Assembly: GCA_002392945.1 (NCBI GenBank)
Contig: DGHZ01000052.1
Span: forward strand, 1 to 15,348
Length of the DNA: 15,348 nt
DNA from: Caryophanales bacterium UBA3835
Lineage (GTDB): Bacteria > Bacillota_I > Bacilli_A > RFN20 > CAG-826
Direction of reading: 5' to 3'
Under the pieces are notes generated by a model. That model was not told the origin of the DNA. It saw only the letters and a program-made list of their open reading frames with translations, and ran no database searches. The position numbers and the translations under genes were made by a program. This document shows positions 13,756 through 15,348 of the stretch, piece by piece. Each line of letters starts with the position of its first letter. Position 1 is the first letter of the stretch.

Positions 13756-15348
13756 TTACACCCTCCTTAATCGCATTAACTACGTCTTTTTTCGCGCCTG
13801 ACATATATAAACCTAAAGTTTCTTTATTCACATTATCTGGAGTGAATTCACCCACTATTTCGCCTTCATACATTACTAATATACGATCAGAAAGCGCAAA
13901 GACTTGATCTAACTCTAAAGAGACTAATAAAATCGCTTTATCTTCTTCTCTTTGCTTAAGCAAAAGGTTATGAATTCCTTCAATTGCCCCAATATCTAAA
14001 CCTCTAGTTGGCTGAACAGCGATTAATAAATCTTGGTTACGTTCTATTTCTCTGCCAACAATTATCTTTTGTTGGTTACCACCTGACATACTTCTAACAA
14101 TTGTGTTTCCGTCTCCACTAGATCTCACATCATATTTATCGATTAATTCATCCGCGTATTTTTTAATATTCTTTTCATTTAAAAATAAGCATTTTGAGAA
14201 TTCTTTTTCGTAATATCGATCTAGTACAGTATTCTCATAGATAGAATAATCTAAGATTAAACCATGTTTATGTCGATCTTCTGGAATATGAGAGATACCT
14301 GCTTTAATTTTTTCTCTAATGGAATAAGAAGAGATATCTTTCTTGTCTAGTGTTATAGTGCCACTATGAGTTTTTTTAATGCCGGTAATACCGTAAATGA
14401 CTTCTTGTTGTCCATTCCCATCAATTCCCGCTAAAGTGACAATTTCTCCTTTTCTAACGTTAAAAGAGACATCATTAACCACCTTCTTTTTAGAGAATGG
14501 GTCAATCATTGTTAAATGTTCCACTCTTAAAACTTCTTCTTTAGGCGCTATTTTAGATTTACCTTTAAATTCTTTGAGCTTTCTCCCCACCATTAAAGCC
14601 GATATTTCTTCTTTAGTGGTCTCGCTAGTTTTTTTAGTATCAATATATTGACCTTTTCTAATAACAGTGATTTCATCACTGACCTCAAAAACTTCATTTA
14701 GTTTATGAGAAATAAAGATAATGGATTTACCTTCTTTTTTAAGGTTATTCATTACTTTTAAGAAGTCTTGAATTTCTTGCTCAGTTAACACTGCAGTCGG
14801 CTCATCAAAAATAAGGATCTCGTTTTTTCGATAAAGCATTTTAATGATTTCTACTTTTTGCTGCATTTCTACTGAGATATCTTTAATCTTCTTATCTAAA
14901 TCAACTTGTAGATCATATTGATTAATGATTTTATTAATTTCTTCTCTAGCTTTTTTATAATCAATAATTTTAAAAATCTTTTTATTTAAATAATTAAGTG
15001 ATTTCTTAACAAAGTTAAGATTGTCTCCTCTATATTCTTTAAGAGTTTCATCACCTAAAATAATATTTTGTAAAACGGTAAAGGTATCCACTAGTTTAAA
15101 GTGTTGATGAACCATGCCAATATTTAAGCTAGTCGCATCATTAGGATTAGTGATTTTCACCACTTCTCCTTCTTTTTTAATGATTCCTTCATCAGGAGTG
15201 TATAGTCCAAATAAAATTGACATAATTGTGGATTTGCCAGCACCATTTTCTCCACACAACGCTAAAATGTGACCTTTTTGAAGTCTAATATCAATGTGGT
15301 CATTAGCCAATATATTACCAAACCTTTTGGTAATCCCTAACATTTCAA
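13748..15348 (-). CDS. nupO: Nucleoside ABC transporter ATPase with two NBDs (NupO/YufO type), 5' end outside window
   Basis: At least 531 residues, counted from the ATG at 15343, form a tandem-NBD ATPase of the BmpA/sugar-type importers. NBD1 has Walker A GENGAGKS (31-38), a SVEMQQ signature (157-162), Walker B ILIFDE (176-181) and an H-loop His213. NBD2 has a degenerate Walker A, GIDGNGQQ (306-313), an intact signature SGGNQQ (420-425), and LLIAVQPTRGLDIGA (439-453), where Gln replaces the catalytic Glu, as is usual in this family. The frame stays open to the edge (TTG AAA before the ATG), and relatives begin several residues earlier with a form of -L-x-M-x-G-I-T-K-R-F. The true start therefore lies beyond 15348. 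A bmpA-type binding lipoprotein gene is expected further upstream. Confidence 0.9.
   Translation of the reverse strand, partial: EMLGITKRFGNILANDHIDIRLQKGHILALCGENGAGKSTIMSILFGLYTPDEGIIKKEGEVVKITNPNDATSLNIGMVHQHFKLVDTFTVLQNIILGDETLKEYRGDNLNFVKKSLNYLNKKIFKIIDYKKAREEINKIINQYDLQVDLDKKIKDISVEMQQKVEIIKMLYRKNEILIFDEPTAVLTEQEIQDFLKVMNNLKKEGKSIIFISHKLNEVFEVSDEITVIRKGQYIDTKKTSETTKEEISALMVGRKLKEFKGKSKIAPKEEVLRVEHLTMIDPFSKKKVVNDVSFNVRKGEIVTLAGIDGNGQQEVIYGITGIKKTHSGTITLDKKDISSYSIREKIKAGISHIPEDRHKHGLILDYSIYENTVLDRYYEKEFSKCLFLNEKNIKKYADELIDKYDVRSSGDGNTIVRSMSGGNQQKIIVGREIERNQDLLIAVQPTRGLDIGAIEGIHNLLLKQREEDKAILLVSLELDQVFALSDRILVMYEGEIVGEFTPDNVNKETLGLYMSGAKKDVVNAIKEGVNE

Noticed and set aside
13748..15348. 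Sugar (ribose-type, RbsA) ATPase as an alternative
   Set aside because: The QPTRGLDIGA form in NBD2 and the two unlike permeases with SEKSG and FNLGASGQ motifs fit the BmpA-linked nucleoside importers better than RbsA/RbsC systems, which have one permease gene.
1..15348. Mycoplasma-type genetic code (TGA as Trp)
   Set aside because: TGA ends feoA and nupP in ATGA overlaps with the next gene, and Trp is written TGG throughout.

Overview
The window is AT-rich (coding and intergenic) and looks like a chromosome piece of a low-GC Gram-positive lineage: Bacilli or Mollicutes-like gut bacteria such as the RF39, Acholeplasma or Erysipelotrichia neighbourhood. This placement is inferred from composition, AAGGAGG-type ribosome sites and gene families. 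TGA is a real stop here: feoA/feoB and nupP/nupQ overlap as ATGA. The Mycoplasma code, in which TGA is Trp, therefore does not apply.

Layout. At 1-292 lies the 5' part of a cardiolipin synthase gene (minus strand, cut by the window edge). From 382 to about 5006 there is a metal-uptake block, all on the minus strand. It holds two units in transcription order: (i) a small CxxC HMA protein, a ZIP metal transporter and a DtxR-family regulator; (ii) feoA, feoA, feoB and a small FeoB-associated Cys protein, closed by a terminator. Three copies of one perfect 16-bp palindrome (GTTAGT-N4-ACTAAC) sit at the promoters of the two units: two flank the feoA promoter and one lies just downstream of the -10 of the HMA promoter. 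The simple reading is that the local DtxR protein, with metal bound, represses both Feo-type Fe(II) uptake and the ZIP unit, including its own gene.

5048-6378 is a scrambled accessory patch. It has a terminator, a 5'-truncated reading frame, a frameshifted IS30-type transposase relic, a DUF1643 gene and an orphan Shine-Dalgarno sequence. 6379-11626 holds two divergent surface or secreted protein genes: a 907-residue exported protein with six Gly-Trp-Tyr (InlB/Flg_new type) repeats and a C-terminal DUF6273-like domain, and a 723-residue lipoprotein of divergent beta-type repeats with no family I recognise. A bidirectional terminator at 11642-11662 separates the lipoprotein from a convergent nucleoside ABC transporter operon (nupO-nupP-nupQ order, minus strand). 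The ATPase gene of that operon runs off the right edge; the substrate-binding BmpA-type lipoprotein would be expected beyond it.

The most interesting material is the compact metal regulon (shared palindrome, HMA-ZIP-DtxR module beside feoAAB, and an operator that also folds as a terminator) and the paired repeat-rich surface proteins. I see no CRISPR array, tRNA, rRNA, intact insertion sequence or obvious defence system.
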